A stretch of DNA of 64,000 nucleotides from Rhinopomastus cyanomelas. Lineage: Eukaryota; Chordata; Aves; Bucerotiformes; Rhinopomastidae. The notes under the pieces were generated by a model. That model was given only the letters and a program-made list of their open reading frames with translations. It was not told the DNA's origin and did no database searches. The position numbers and the translations under genes were made by a program. The stretch lies in contig VXBP01008587.1 of assembly GCA_013400115.1 (NCBI GenBank), positions 34,019 through 98,018 of the forward strand, in the 5' to 3' direction. Numbering within the stretch: the stretch's first letter is position 1; each line of letters begins with the position of its first letter. Shown one piece after another: positions 24,497 to 37,499 of the stretch.

Positions 24497-24557
24497 GCAC
24501 ACACACACATGCTTCCTGGACACACCCGTTTCCACACACACCACACACAAACCACAC
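24497..24557. repeat. CA-rich simple repeat
   Basis: A GCACACACACACATGC block, then further ACACACC runs broken by point changes. Confidence 0.85.
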
Positions 24558-24641
24558 TGTTTTGTTAATTTAGTAAAATTCCCATCACTTATGAAGCAGC
24601 AGATGATGCAAAAAGACCTGGTGAAATGAAGCATTTAACTC

Positions 24642-24676
24642 CGCAACTTCCCATCGCACGTTTCGCATCGGCGATG
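24642..24676. promoter_or_regulatory. CpG-rich patch with inverted ends
   Basis: CATCGCACGTTTCGCATCGG followed by CGATG holds five CpGs in 25 bp, and CATCGC is mirrored by GCGATG. The neighbourhood is AT-rich. This may be a constrained binding site. Confidence 0.25.
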
Positions 24677-25907
24677 TCCTGCAGGAATTTTGATGTTTTC
24701 TTTTTCCTCTAGTCTCATCGAGGTGATTTCTGAACTATAATTTACATCTGCATCACACTCCTTTGCCCTGACACAGAAATGAAAGTTAATTAGTTTCTAT
24801 GACAACCTGATGCATGAAAGGACCACAGGTTCTTTCACATTTGCAAATACATTCCAACTTAGTATTCAGGGTGCATGTGGATCAGCATTAAGTACAAATA
24901 GCATGAGTTTGTTTTTAGTAAGGCAGAAAAAAGGACTTGGGTCAGATGACATGATTCATCAGAGCACACATTTGTCAATGAACTGATGAGTCCCAATTTA
25001 TTTCCCCTGTCTTTAAAGAAGTCTATGAACTTCCATTAGAGAGAAGCATTTAGATGTTTGTTCCCTTTAAAATGTTTGTCTGAACGTGTCAGAAACTCAA
25101 GAAACCAGATGGAATTATTTTTTCACCTTAGTTTTGCACCACAGCATTAAGCACTTCTTTTCTAAAGACACATCCTTTTGAAAGTATTTAGAAGTATGCA
25201 ATATTATTCACTTTCAAAAATCAGTGTGAATAATAAGCAGTCTTTGAGCTTAATGCGCTGTAACTCCCACAGTCATCTACGCTACCTTTTTTGGTAACAG
25301 GTCTCCAAAATAAAACCCCAGAAGAATATGAATTCCAAAACCTTCTTTTTTTAACCTGTCATCTTGAAATTCAGCTGTGGAGGTATCCTGCTTTTACTCA
25401 GATGTTCAACCCAACACATAACTGTTCCTTGAACTGAACACCTGAGATCCATGAGCACCAGGACCAGCCTGTAGTTGCAGCCAGGCCTCCTGCTCCTCAG
25501 GATGAGCTGTGGGAGTAAAACTCAGTAACACTTCTCACATCAAGACTGCTGTGCAGCACCTTACCAAGACAATCCACCCTGCCTTTTCTCTGGGAGCACG
25601 AGGGTGCCAGCCAGAGGCCAGCCAGAGCCACAGTGCGTCTGCCAAGGGACTCCGTGAGCATGACTCACACACATGGTTTCTCAAGCATCAGATCCCCTTG
25701 AACTGCACAGATGTGGTGGTTGCCCTCTTTCTTGTAATACATCGAATGCTCACAGGTTTTCTTCTAGCAGTGAGGTTAGCATTGGGAAGGCATGCAACTG
25801 TCCTTTCCCTGGCACAGACACAGGTCATGTAAGTGGAGTCTCTTGGGGGCAGAAAAATCTCATCCTGGAGATATTCAGGACAACATAAGTCTTCAGACAC
25901 CAACATG

Positions 25908-26099
25908 GAATCCTAGAATCATTAGGGATTGGAAGGGACCTCCAAAGACCATCTAGTCCAATCCCCCTGCAACAGCAGCATCACCTAGACCAAGTCACAC
26001 AGGAACACATCCAGGTGGGTCTTAAAGATCTCCAGTGAAGGAGACTCCACAAGCCCCCTGGGCAGCCTGTTCCAGTGCTCTGTCACCCTCACTGTGATA
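25908..26099 (-). mobile_element. CR1 LINE, 3' fragment, about 190 bp
   Basis: Reverse-complement young CR1. It runs from AATCCTAGAATCATTAGGGA to CACCCTCACTGTGATA, covering the 3' UTR and part of the ORF2 C-terminus. Confidence 0.94.
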
Positions 26100-29000
26100 A
26101 CATCATGTTATATGTGATCCGCCCCGTATGGCCCATACCATCACAATGCAGTGTATTATTTAAATCTCCTAACCTGCAGTCATACACATACCAAACCTGA
26201 CCAAATCTGGTTGTTTATTCCCCCAGAGAAGCAAAGGAAGGAAAAGGATAAAGTATACAATGAGTAGACCATTACTGTTATTCCCTGCCTGCTTTCAAGA
26301 TGAGGAAACAAGCACCACCAGGGCAGTCTAGAGCTGAGACAGAAATGCAGCTGTTCCTCTCGTTCTGCCCCCAGAGGTAGAAGAATCCCACTGAACAAAG
26401 TCACAGTAAGATGCTGATGCAAAGAACAAGTTGTGATTCCACCTAATGACAGGCTTAAGTACCGACCCAGCAAACTGCCTGTTTGGGTGGACCCCTGAAC
26501 TTGTAAAGAATTCCAAGACTCCTTCTGATCAATGTTCTCTCAAGGTATTTTCTTTCACCCCAGCTCCAAAGCCTGTAAAACACAGGGGCTCCCGGGTCCT
26601 AATCAGAAACCTAGAAACCTATAAACAACGAGTAACTTACAGATGCCCTTCAGAGCATCAGAATGCTTTTTAGTGTGGCTCTAAAATCCTAAATCACTCT
26701 GTAATATTTATCTCCAAACTTCCTCATATTTTAAATGTCATGGTATCAGACTAAGTCATAAAAAGTTTAAAAGCTAATAACTCAACCGGGAACACGTCTG
26801 AAGACTGTATTTCAGACTGAAAAGAATGACAGAATAGTTATATTTTCAAATTAAGGAATAACCGTTTTTCTTCTTTATCTTTTCCCAATAAACCAAAATT
26901 TAGACCTAAAAGCTTAGTCACAATGAAAATGTGACTGTGCAATCTCCAGTACGTAGGGATACAGCTATAAGATGATCATAAAAAACAGTATTTCAGATGA
27001 TCACACAGTTTTTCAGCTTCATCTCCTCTTTTAGAGATTTTTCTTAACTATAAATTGAGTGCTGAAATTTCATTTGCTTTTCACACTAAATTGCCTCCAA
27101 GATTTTATATTCATTAAAATAAATGCCACAAGTTGTATTTTTTGATTGTTGAAGTTCATCCTCATAAAATAGCACATTACAGCCAAATTCTCACGTGCCA
27201 GTAAAGACAAATATGTGTTACGCTCGCGGATCAAGTATTTTTCCTAACATAAGGAAGTATGTGGCTCGTTTCACCTCAGAAAGTTAATATGGAAATGCTC
27301 CACCTCTCAAAAATAATAAAACCCACTTAAATACCAGCAAGTCATGCCTGACATTTGTATAAAAAACAAAAATCATCTGCTGTCAGCAAAACAGCCCCGT
27401 GCCTCTGTCACTCCTCTCAAACACAGCCCTTTCCTTGACTAGAAGGGTTTTGCTGTTACACTGCACTCATTAGAATGGAATTTGTGTTAACTTCCATGTA
27501 CCACGACTTACTAATAGGATTGCTAGCAATTATTATACTGAAATGAAATCAGCACAAACTATTAGATCTGTTTAAACAAGTTAAAAATAAACCTTGATTA
27601 AATGTTCTTTTTAAAGAAACTGCTCATTAGGGCTGCAGGGCCTTCCGATAAATTGGTGTTTCATTAACATCAAAGCATGAATCAAGTTTAAACTCACTTA
27701 CCAAACAAGTTATACTTAAAAAACAGCTTTAAAACATAACCTGGATTACAACCATCACATAAGATAGTCACTAAAGGGGCTCCCTGTTTACAGAAGCTGG
27801 GAGATTTGAAAAGGCAAAATGCTCTCCATGAGGCAGAGATACAGAGCAGAACAGTTGGTATCCACCAGCATGGGGACTAAATCCTGAAGTAGGAAGCAAG
27901 AAAGTGGGTACTGAACTTGCAAAAGGGGACAAAAGCACGCTGCTTACTTGCACTGTTCTTACCTAGAGAGAAAAAAACCCGAGAGAGCAGAAAGCAAATG
28001 GAGCTGGGTCTTGAATAAGGCTTAGGCAAGCCATGCATATTTGCTTGCGTATTTTCCATTTGCTGTTTCTAAACCCATTGTCTGCTCTGCAGGCTGAGGA
28101 TACACATGCTATGTGAAATAAGTGTCGTGAAAGGATGGAGGTTAAAACTGACAAAAGCTTGCAAAGCTGCCTGAAAGAAGGACCTGATTCTCCCAGGCAT
28201 GCTGCAGTGCTGCAGTTTATCCAAAGAACTCAGATGACAATTTAATCACATGTATTAAAAAATTAGTCTAATTAATAATTCTTCAGCCGTTCCCCTCTAA
28301 TGTGAGGGAAGACTTTACGTGCCTTTTTGAAAAGGCAGCGCTGCACCGGGCAACTTGTCTGCGTAAAGCTCATTTTATAACACTGCCTTGCAGTCAGGAG
28401 AATTATTAAGAGAAATAGATTAACAGTAACTCAGTGTAAACAAACGTACTCGTTACACCCAGCAGTGCATATATTCTGAAAAGCTATTTTTAAGTGGCTT
28501 TTCTGCATCACTATCATCACAGCTCGTACAACAGCGATTTTAACTGCAGCTTCGTCTGTCCCTTCCTGCCGATACCTTCTAAAACGTACTAGCTACCTCT
28601 CCTGCATTGGTATTTCAAGAAAATGTCCTGGTTTAAAAAGGAACAAACCTCCCAGTTTAAGTAATTAATATTCCTTAATTAAATTCGCCAAGCCATAGAC
28701 AATGAATTCTTTATAAAACTGTGAGCTTGCCTAAAGCAACAAAGTCACACTTTTGTTAAAGCATTCTTAGTGTGTATTTTGCACAATTTTTTAAAGTTTA
28801 ACCTCTGTGGATCAATGTGCTTCCTTAAAAGACTTTAATAAATTAAAGTGCAGAGAGCTTTTTTTCACCAGGCAGAAAAAGCTGATGAGACAGGTTTAGT
28901 TTAATCTCAGGCAATAGAAGTCATTAACCATTCTCTCAGGGATTAAAATATAGCTTGCCCTTTTCTTCTCTCACTTATCATTAGCATCACTTTAATCTCC

Positions 29001-29663
29001 CAGCGTTTCACACTGCTATTTTAATCATTACTTACTGCCTTTTGACAAGTGCAGAACATGCTTTTTCTCATTGAGGCAATATCCTGGTTTTAGCTGACAA
29101 ATGTAGGACATAATGTAAAAATATCAAAGTGACATCTCTTAAACACACCTTCATCATAAAAATCTCTAAAGTTACAATATTCCTTTGTCTAATGTTTCCA
29201 TTGAAATTATCATTTGAAAGGTTTCTCTCTTCCACAGAGGCAAAAGTTTGTTCTAAATAACACAATAACTCATTTCAGCGCATGGGTAAGCAGAGGATAA
29301 ACACTGCTGGGGTTTTGAAAATGCACACGTGGAAATCTGTGAATATCCAAGACATTTGGTCATAAACTTCCAGGTGTGTCTCGCGGAGAGACGTGCTCCT
29401 CCAACACAACCAGGCAGAACTCAGATACATCACGCGAAACGCTGACCTGCATTATTTGGTATTTTATTGTTCACTAACCTTGAAAAAAAATAAGCCAAGT
29501 ATCTTTCCCTGTCACTTAGGCATTTGTCACTTAGTTCCTTTCAAGATGAATTTCAAGGGGGAGGTGGTGAAGTTAATGTCATATATAGCACTATTTTGAG
29601 CAAAAGCAGCATAAAATGCTTTCAGATTTTATATGGGATATTTTAGTTGCCCCTGCTCAGACA
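26100..29663. other. 3.6-kb CR1-free stretch
   Basis: AT-rich unique sequence with many TAATTA/ATTAA motifs between 27.4 and 29.0 kb, a CpG patch (TTACGCTCGCGGATC near 27219) and a perfect short hairpin (28321-28336). No gene is recognised. Its repeat-poor, motif-dense character fits conserved non-coding DNA. Confidence 0.4.
28321..28336. other. Short perfect inverted repeat
   Basis: GCCTTTT-TG-AAAAGGC, with 7-bp arms and a 2-nt loop. It is small and could be chance. Confidence 0.5.
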
Positions 29664-29737
29664 CATCATAGAACCATTAGGGATTGGAAGGGACCCCGAA
29701 AGATCATCTAGTCCAATCCCCCTGCCACAGCAGGATC
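29664..29737 (-). mobile_element. CR1 LINE, about 74-bp 3' fragment
   Basis: Reverse-complement tail, from ATCATAGAACCATTAGGG to CCACAGCAGGATC. It ends at the recurrent truncation point. Confidence 0.93.
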
Positions 29738-31912
29738 TACATCTTACATGCTACAGTCCCCTAAGTTTTAGAAAACCCTACACACAGCTCTACAACTTCT
29801 ATTCAAATTTAACACTAGATATATGATTCAGGGTACAAAGTGCAGCCAAACGATCCGTATTACAAACAGAATCCCACAGGATTCATGCATTTATTGAGTT
29901 TCCTGTCATCCGTTGCTTTAAGCAAATTGATAATTAAAAGATTTAAAACCCTTTCTTTGAAATCGTATTTTGATTCAAAAAGAAAACTAACAAAAATAAA
30001 TCTGTAATGACAGAACTTCAGAAATTATTTTAGTTAGTACTAACACAGTTCCTAATGTTTGGTCCCAGGCTGTTTAATCTAGTCCATCTGTAATGATCTC
30101 ATAGCACTTTCAACCATTATTTAACTGTTAGAAGGAAAAAAAAAAACCCCTATGTTGCACTATATGTTTCAACAATAAAATCCCTTCTTAAGCTTCACAA
30201 AGCAGAACAATTCATTATTTGATCTCTTTCCAGGTTCAAAGTCTGTCTTATTGCAATACTTCAAAGAAATATGTAATCAAAGACAAACAGCTGTGAAAAC
30301 AATCTTTTATTACTTTATTATCATCTAGTGCATATCTTTAGGGTAAACCAATGAGAATGCTCTACAAATAAAACAAATATCTCTTTGCAATGTCTGCTTC
30401 GCTATAAATAGACGTGCAGCTATAATCACTTCAAGGTAGGGCCCACATCTAGAAGGTGCAATGGCAGCTCCCACCCCACTATTTCAGAAGATCGTGCCTT
30501 TCACTAATTAGAGCTCAACTCTGCAAAAACTCAAGCACGCAAGTCATTTCATATTTATGAACTGATTTATATCTTTCAGTTGCAATGTTAATAGGAGTAG
30601 GTTTCAGCCTGTGAATTGTATTTATAGCTGTGCAGCCATACTTTAATTTCCTATACCATATATTACATTACTCAGGACAATATTCAGCTTGTCAAATCTC
30701 AGGCATTTTGAAATGGATAAATATCAGAAGAGGGTTTCTGATGTAATCTGAATTCTGTCTTCTCGTACACGTTGCATTACGTTGTAATTGGTTTATTATC
30801 TCGTGGTATTTTTCCAAAAGTTGCTGTATTTTAGGCCATGCTCTGTACTCAAGAAATCAGGCAGTTACTCAATAATTTCACAGGCATCACACAGCTACTA
30901 GACTTGCTCCCAGTTTATTGGTCAGGAAACACTGAAGTAACTATCTTCTTGCGCTCTTTTGTAAGATGTTGATTGTAAACTTGACAGGTTCCAACTTAAA
31001 CAAGGCTGTTCTTTTCCTAACCTATAACTATATGTAATATTTCCCATGTAGCATCAAATAGCCATGGGTAATCCAGCACAGGAGGGCTTCCCTATCTTGG
31101 CAGACAGAATCAGGAAGAAAGATGGCACTGGGCTTCAGGAACTTTCACTTGCCCCATGTGCGCATTCCTCTGCCGCGGTAGCGCACATGCTGAGCAGCCA
31201 CTACTTCCATTGATTTCCATGGCTGTAAGGAGAATAACAACTGCTGCAAGTAGCCCACATATCTCAAGCTGAGCACCCTGAAAATGAATTATATGCAGTT
31301 AGTGGCCATCTGCCAAATGTTTTAATTGAGTTGCTCGGCATCACACAGACAGCCTGTGACAGAAACAGGGACAAAACTGGGTTTGCCAGGGTGTCTTTCT
31401 CTTGACTCAATCACAAAAGCATCCTCTCTCTTTTTGCAGTTTCTGATTCGTTCCAGTTCCTGCAGAAAATGAGCCAAAGTTCCTCATAAACAACCACCCT
31501 GTGCACCAAAATAGACAAGGTTGCTAAATAAAAAAATAGCATGTGATACATAAAATAAAAGCTGCATTCTAATAATAACAGCCCAGTGCAAACGCACCAC
31601 GGGCAATCAAAGTTGGGCGTTCAGGACTTGGCTTTGCAATCTGAATCATGTATTAATAAATCCTCCAGTCCTGCCTCAGAGTTAACTGATTATTACCCTT
31701 CAGCTTTGCACAAAACATTGTCAGTGATCATCAGCATTTAAGCAGCAGAAGGTTGTAGGAGCTGAAATGCGTTACTGGGGGTCACAAGACTAGGTCTGGG
31801 TGATACCGGGTAGGGAGGGTCTTGTTCACCCTGTCCTCCTCTTACTTCATTCCTCTGGAGATTTCCCTCAAAGGTGGCAGAATTAGACCTCAGTCTACAT
31901 ATTCAGCTGGAA
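29738..31912. other. Unique AT-rich sequence
   Basis: No gene or repeat family is recognised. Short A runs occur at 30137-30147. Confidence 0.4.
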
Positions 31913-31956
31913 CAGAGGNGTCCCTTCCAATCACTAATGTCCTGTGATTCTGTGTT
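31913..31956 (+). mobile_element. CR1 LINE, 3' tail with ambiguous base
   Basis: GTCCCTTCCAATCACTAATG followed by TCCTGTGATTCTGTG. The only undetermined base of the window (N at 31919) sits at its 5' junction, so the junction itself may be an assembly problem. Confidence 0.85.
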
Positions 31957-32410
31957 TTAATGACCATTTACCAGCCCTTTACACAATATTTTCAGTTCCT
32001 GCCACAATGCTCAAAACGCAGAAGGTTCTTAGCAATTTCACAATAGATTTTTTTAAGACGAGAGCGTTAAGCAGCCTGTAATACATCAAATATAGTGACA
32101 AAGATCACAATGATCTGACTGCAAACTAGCCCGTCTTGTTTTCAAACATGTTTGTGTTTAGAATCAGCACAGTAAAACCTCTCCGAGTTCTCCACAATGA
32201 GCCAGGAACAATGTTGCCAGGAACAAAATGTCAAACGCTGCTCAAGTCTACACTAAGCATCAACACACTATGAAGTATTTTTGACAATGCTCTCCTTGAA
32301 ACTGACACCCAGCATCTGAGCCTTGGAAAAAGAAGGAAAACTGAAGTTCTGCTCTGAGCTGCTGAGCCAGTTCTATTACAACAGGTCAGAAAAAAAAGGA
32401 GAAAGTACTT

Positions 32411-32510
32411 AGAATTGTAGAATCATAGAATCATTAGGGACTGGAAGGGACCTCAAAAGATCATCCAGTCCAATCCCCCTGTCACAGCAGAATCACCCAG
32501 ACCAAGTCAT
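32411..32510 (-). mobile_element. CR1 LINE, about 100-bp 3' fragment
   Basis: Two tail units (GTAGAATCATAGAATCATT) followed by AGGGACTGGAAGGGACCTC, reaching ACCAAGTCATAGAG. The next about 35 bp (GTGACCACAGGATCATCCAG) resemble a further rearranged CR1 piece. Confidence 0.92.
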
Positions 32511-34143
32511 AGAGTCTGGGTTAGAAGTGACCACAGGATCATCCAGAGAAGGGACTTCTTTCACTCCTACAATCTGAACTTGCAGTTACTGCACGTATTC
32601 TTCTTGCGTGTATTTCTATATGTGGGGGTTGTTTTCTAGAGACCAATGGTGAATTCTCAGACACAGAACGTATGTTAAAAATAGTTCTGCTGCATCAGTT
32701 TGTATTGAGCAGGTTATACACAAATAATCTAGGAAAGTGAGTAACGTACTTGGGCAAGGGATGGATGGAAGTCATTACTTTAGGTCCTTGTAGACATGGA
32801 TTTTATAATCCGCTGTTTAAAATATGATGCTATAATTCAGCTAGAAAGGCTTTTCACGTACTTATTACAAACATTCTCCCCTCAAAGACATGTAACCTAC
32901 CTATACAAAAGCTGACTACATGTTATATCTACTCATAATCCTCGGGAAAAAATATCCTGCCGGACGTAGACAATCACCTCCTATTGCGTGTTGCTATGTG
33001 AATGTGCCATCTTTCCTTAGATCGATGCAAGGCGCCAAACCAAGCAGAAAAAGGAGAGGGTTGCAAGAATTTCTTGTACAAGAAGTGGAAGATGTTGTTT
33101 TACACAGTTCAACCAACTAATCAAATCGCTGAGAGTCCTGCCACGGAATTCAATTAGAACAGAACAGTGCCGTCGGTTACGCGAGTTTCTGTATACATAA
33201 ATTCTGTAAGCTGGTAGACTGACTCAGCAGAAACAAACAGATGATATCAGCAAAGGTAGTCTTCAAAGGTTAGTGCTTAAAACAAGAATCAAAATAAGGT
33301 AGCACGAGGTAAAAAAATAAGAAGAGCAACAGCCATTTGCCCTCAGTCTCAGTTCCACCCACCTTTGCGAGAGCAGCGTCACGTCAAGCCCTTTTTACTC
33401 TTGGTACCAACAACTAATTATGTAAAGGGAGAGCAAAACAGATCGGGTTAGTCACTTGCTTACAAGTAAACAGACAATAGCTACTGACTTGAGACAGTAC
33501 TATTATTTTAATTACTATTACAAGCATGCTCTTATCAGACACCCATATGCACTCAACTGACCAGGGAATGTTTTGTACAAATGGGATGGAAAAGCGTCAA
33601 CCTGCAGCATTCTCTTAGCGTCGCTTATTAAGCCACAGATGAGAAAGGCTTCCAGATCTACATTACCCAAAATACCTGCTCAGCGTTCCACCAGACACAC
33701 ATTTTAAAGCTATGTGTAAGTGCTGAGCTGCTTGTGAAAGCTACTGTGTCTTCAGTTTTAGGTGCTTCCTAAAATATGGTCTCTTTCTGTTTGAATGCTT
33801 CAGGTAATCTGCAGCACAGCTGCCTTTGCTCACAGTGAGGAACCTGAAGTCTCCTCTACACTTAGTGAAAGGACAAGGAAACATCTAAATGGTAAAATGT
33901 CTCAGCACGCTGTGACAGTGGTACACAGGTGGTTTCCCAAGCAGCATCTCCATACCAGCACTGCAAACCTGTGGTTGACCATCCAGGCAGAGTTAATAAA
34001 TGCTTCTGGATAAGCTTCCTGGGATCACCTGTCCTTGTGGAAGCAGGAAACAAATGTTACTGGTCTAGTCCAGATTTTTACATCTTGTTCAGGGAATAGG
34101 CTCTGAACAAAGAAAAAAAATTAAAGCACCAGCATAACAGAAG
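32511..34143. other. Unique sequence with scattered CpG
   Basis: No gene is called. A CpG cluster (GTGCCGTCGGTTACGCGAG near 33168) stands out. An open stretch at 33019-33120, preceded by a CTTTCCTTAG acceptor-like sequence, ends in a charged peptide (RKRRGLQEFLVQEVEDVV) that I cannot assign. Confidence 0.35.
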
Positions 34144-34218
34144 TCATAGAATCATTAGGGATTGGAAGGGACCCCGAAAGATCATCCAGTCCAATCCCCC
34201 TGCCACAGCAGGATCACT
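34144..34218 (-). mobile_element. CR1 LINE, about 75-bp 3' fragment
   Basis: TCATAGAATCATTAGGGATT through CCACAGCAGGATCAC. It is nearly identical to other young copies and ends at the recurrent truncation point. A second CR1 tail follows 14 bp later in the same orientation. Confidence 0.95.
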
Positions 34219-34232
34219 GCACTGGAGAAGTT

Positions 34233-34298
34233 ATGGAATCAGAATCACTCAGGGTTGGAAGGGACCACCTGACCATCCAGTTCCAACCCCTCTTCCAG
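34233..34298 (-). mobile_element. CR1 LINE tail, older subfamily
   Basis: ATGGAATCAGAATCACTCAG, then GGTTGGAAGGGACCACCTGA and a CCAACCCCTCTTCC end. The ACCACCTGACCATCCAG wording differs from the young subfamily. Confidence 0.8.
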
Positions 34299-35213
34299 GA
34301 AATGGAAGAGACTTCTAGACTCTTGTCAGGTTAAAGTATATAACAATGAATAAAGAAGCATCTAAGCTACAGTGTTTGTTAGTGTAACAAAAATTACAGC
34401 TATTCTATTCAAATTATTTTTATCTTCCTAAATCCCAAAAAATAAAAGAAGTCATGCAAATGCACATGATTCACCTGAGAAATAAGATTCCTTTTATGTA
34501 ACAATCCTTTGTACCTACGTAAGGCATATTTCTGGAACTTTAAAAACCTTAACAATGCTAACAGAGGACAGTGATACTAACAGGAAAATAACTTTCTTTT
34601 GTATTTTTTTTATTGGAAAATGAGTGAGCTCTGAGTGAGAAAGAACATCCAGCTGTTTACTCTCTTCCAAAAGCACAGATGTAAGGGAAATGAATTTTTA
34701 TTTGAGATACTTTATACAACAGGAGGAGACCTTCCTTCAGTCAGACTGAACTTACAACTATTGAAACTACTTAGGGAACAGCAAAGGATCTACAAGATAA
34801 GCTGTTTGTATAAGTGTCTTAGAAAATATTTAAAGCTTCAGTGAAAATGATCAGAATCTTCAAAATCTCTTCAGCTCTAACTGTAACAATTAGAAGCTAA
34901 TACAGAATTTATACTGAGTTCCACAAATTCACTGAGGTTCAGGATAAAAGGCTCGTGTATTGGGAAAGCATGGAGGCATAACGTGATGAGGGCAAGGCTG
35001 AAGAACCAGATGAACCACATACTCTTTGAGACACGGGAACTGAGAGGATAAAGACCTGTGTATATAGATCTACTACAGCTATATTTAGCAGTGGTGGTAA
35101 TTACTAACAAGAGCAGAAAATCATCTTCAGTCGTGGGAAGTGATTCAGCTGGTCTTTCTGTACAGTCTGGACACATGTAAGATGAAGGCTACACAATTTC
35201 AGATCTGTTCCAG
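34299..35213. other. Unique AT-rich sequence
   Basis: No gene or recognisable repeat in this approximately 900-bp interval. Short open frames on both strands lack domains. Confidence 0.4.
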
Positions 35214-35950
35214 ACCATGTGCAGGATCCTGCACTTGGGTCACAACAAGCCCAGACTAATCTACGGGCCTGGAGAAGAGTGGTTGCTAACCCAGCATAAA
35301 GGACCTGAGGGTACTGATCAACAGCTAGCTAAATGTGAACCAGCGGTGTGCCCAGGTGGCCAAGGTGCCCATCAGCATCCCGGCTTCTATCAGCAATAGT
35401 GTGGCCAACAGGACTAGAGAAGTGATTGTCCCCCGGTGTTCGGCACTGGTGAGGCTGCACCTCAAGCACTGTGCTTAGCTTTGGGCACCTCAGTACACGA
35501 AAGACATTGAGGTGCTGGAGTGTGTCCAATGCAGGGAAATGAAGCTGGTGAAGGGAACAGAGAACAAGTCCTATCAGGAGTGGCTCAGAGGTCTGGGGTT
35601 TAGACTACAGAAAAGGAGGCTGAGCAGAGACCTTACTGCTCTCCACAACTACCTGAACGGAGGGTGTAGTGAGGTGGGGGGGTCACTCTCTTCTCCCAAG
35701 TAGCAAGTGATAAGAGGAAATGGCCACAAGTTGTGCCAGAGGAGGTTTCAATAGGATACCAAAAAGAATTTAATCACTGAAGGGGTTGTCAAGCCTTGTA
35801 GCAGGCTCATCACCCCCGGAGGTGTTCAGAAGCTGTGTCAACGTGGTGCTCACTTACACACTTTAGTGGTGGACTGGGCAGCTCTGGATTAACAGTTGGA
35901 CTTAATGACCTGAAAGGTCTGTTCAACCTGAATTGTTCTATGATTCTATC
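35214..35950 (+). mobile_element. Older CR1 LINE, about 740 bp
   Basis: The longest CR1 copy in the window. It covers the ORF2 C-terminal third and the 3' UTR. The translation keeps MCRILHLGHNKPRLIYGPGE (35217 on) and, in another frame, LECVQCREMKLVKGTENKSY (near 35515), so at least one frameshift separates them. The 3' end reads GACTTAATGACCTGAAAGGT, then AACCTGAATTGTTCTATGATTCTAT, which marks a lineage different from the abundant young one. A deletion removes most of the WNRLPREVVESPSLE region near 35790. Divergence suggests greater age. Confidence 0.92.
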
Positions 35951-37499
35951 TGTGTTCATCCACCCTCTGATTAGGATACGGAGGAAAAGTGGAATCATTC
36001 TGCCTCTTACAGAACTGCTTCTGAAGTGGGGTTCTTCTTGAATGCTTCTTAGCATCTCTATAGCTGGATGCCTTTAAAATGCACCTTAAAACAGACTTCT
36101 GCCACATTGCAGGAGAAATTAACTTTTCTTTCACAAAACTTAAGGAAACACATGGATCTTGTAAGGTACCTAGCAAATTCCATGAGACTGATCACAGAAG
36201 CAAACTCCAGAATGTAGTCCTCCTTCCCTCTCCTCAAGTCAGGATCCTTTCAACAGCCTCAGGCTCACACCCAAGAGCTCTTTATCAAAAGCATCTTGCA
36301 TGATCTCTACTGACAAGATGTACAGTAAGTGAGATAATTTTTCAAGGTAAATCATGTGTCGGAATTAAAATATCTTGGAAAAACAGACAAGCAAAAACCC
36401 ATCAGTGAGAAGTAAAAAGTGAAATCTGTCATCTGTGCTGCATCAGAAACTTAATCAGCAGGCAGGGATATTTTGAGCTACCTAAAGCCCAAATTTGCCA
36501 TCCAAACTTTTTGCACAAGAGTCTTCACGAATTGTGGTTAAATGCAGAATAACTGGAAATTAAAACACTTGCTTTAAGTGTTTTAAGAATTTAAGTTCTG
36601 CAGACTCTGATTCCAAGAGCAGGAGAACATGGATGTGCGAGGTAGAAGTTGCTTGCATATGAAAAGGTTTTAACAGCTGAGCACTAATGGAAAAAGTAAT
36701 CTCCCACCTATGACATTATTGTTTCACCATTAGCAACCACGGATCAAGGAAAAACAGGACAAAATTCCAGGGGAAAAAAAACATGAGGGTTTTTGTTTTC
36801 CCTCTTGCCATAGGAAGGGGGTTTTGCCTTCTAAAATATGGAATTTTTAAGTGGGACATGAATTCACAGATCAAAGTGCAAAAATCCCCAAGCTGTCATA
36901 GACACATGCAGGCATGAGACTCCTAAAAATACACAGGCTTGCCTGACTATTAGGATGCTTCCATCCATCCACACACGTTAAAATGACAGGGCCCTTCATT
37001 CTTCACCTTAGTTCTGGATTTTCCAGAGAGCCCAGTCCAGTGCTCGGTGCAGCAGGGCACAGCACACAGCGCGTCACAGCCGAGTCCTAACCGTAACTTA
37101 CAACCCCTTGCAAAGCTACTCTTGGTCCGAAGTTCGCTCCCAAACATGCTCCAAGGATAGAGATTTATTTACTACATCAGAAATCTCCAAGATTCTCCCA
37201 GTGCGAATGAAATAGAATTTAAAAACAAGCTGGGGCCGTTTGCTTTGCTTTAACTCCAGTTAAAGGCTATAAAATATGCATTAGAATGGGCTGGCACAGA
37301 TTAAGAGAACACAAAGCATTTGTAATTTTCTGTTTACCACTTTTCCCAAGAAGTCTAATTTCTTTGCCCTGGGGAATTTTGCTTCCCATAATATTTAACA
37401 TTCTAAATATGATGCGATTTCTATAAAGTAGGTCACACAAAACTTGTAGAGGAGTCTCAGAGGGTGGGGAGGAAGGTTAAGCAAGTCTATTGTTTGTTC

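Larger units (their letters stand above)
18703..25907. other. 7.2-kb CR1-free unique stretch
   Basis: No gene is recognised. It contains the polypyrimidine tract at 23379-23514, the CpG-rich hairpin-like patch at 24642-24676 and the CA-rich tract at 24497-24557. The segment at 20380-20770 holds overlapping short open frames on both strands without any known domain. Confidence 0.45.

Noticed and set aside
28624..29110. TGTCCTGGTTT- and TCCTGGTTTTAGCTG-like words resembling starts of avian LTRs
   Set aside because: Only 10-15 bases match, with no paired repeat, polyadenylation region or primer-binding site nearby. No endogenous retrovirus can be supported.
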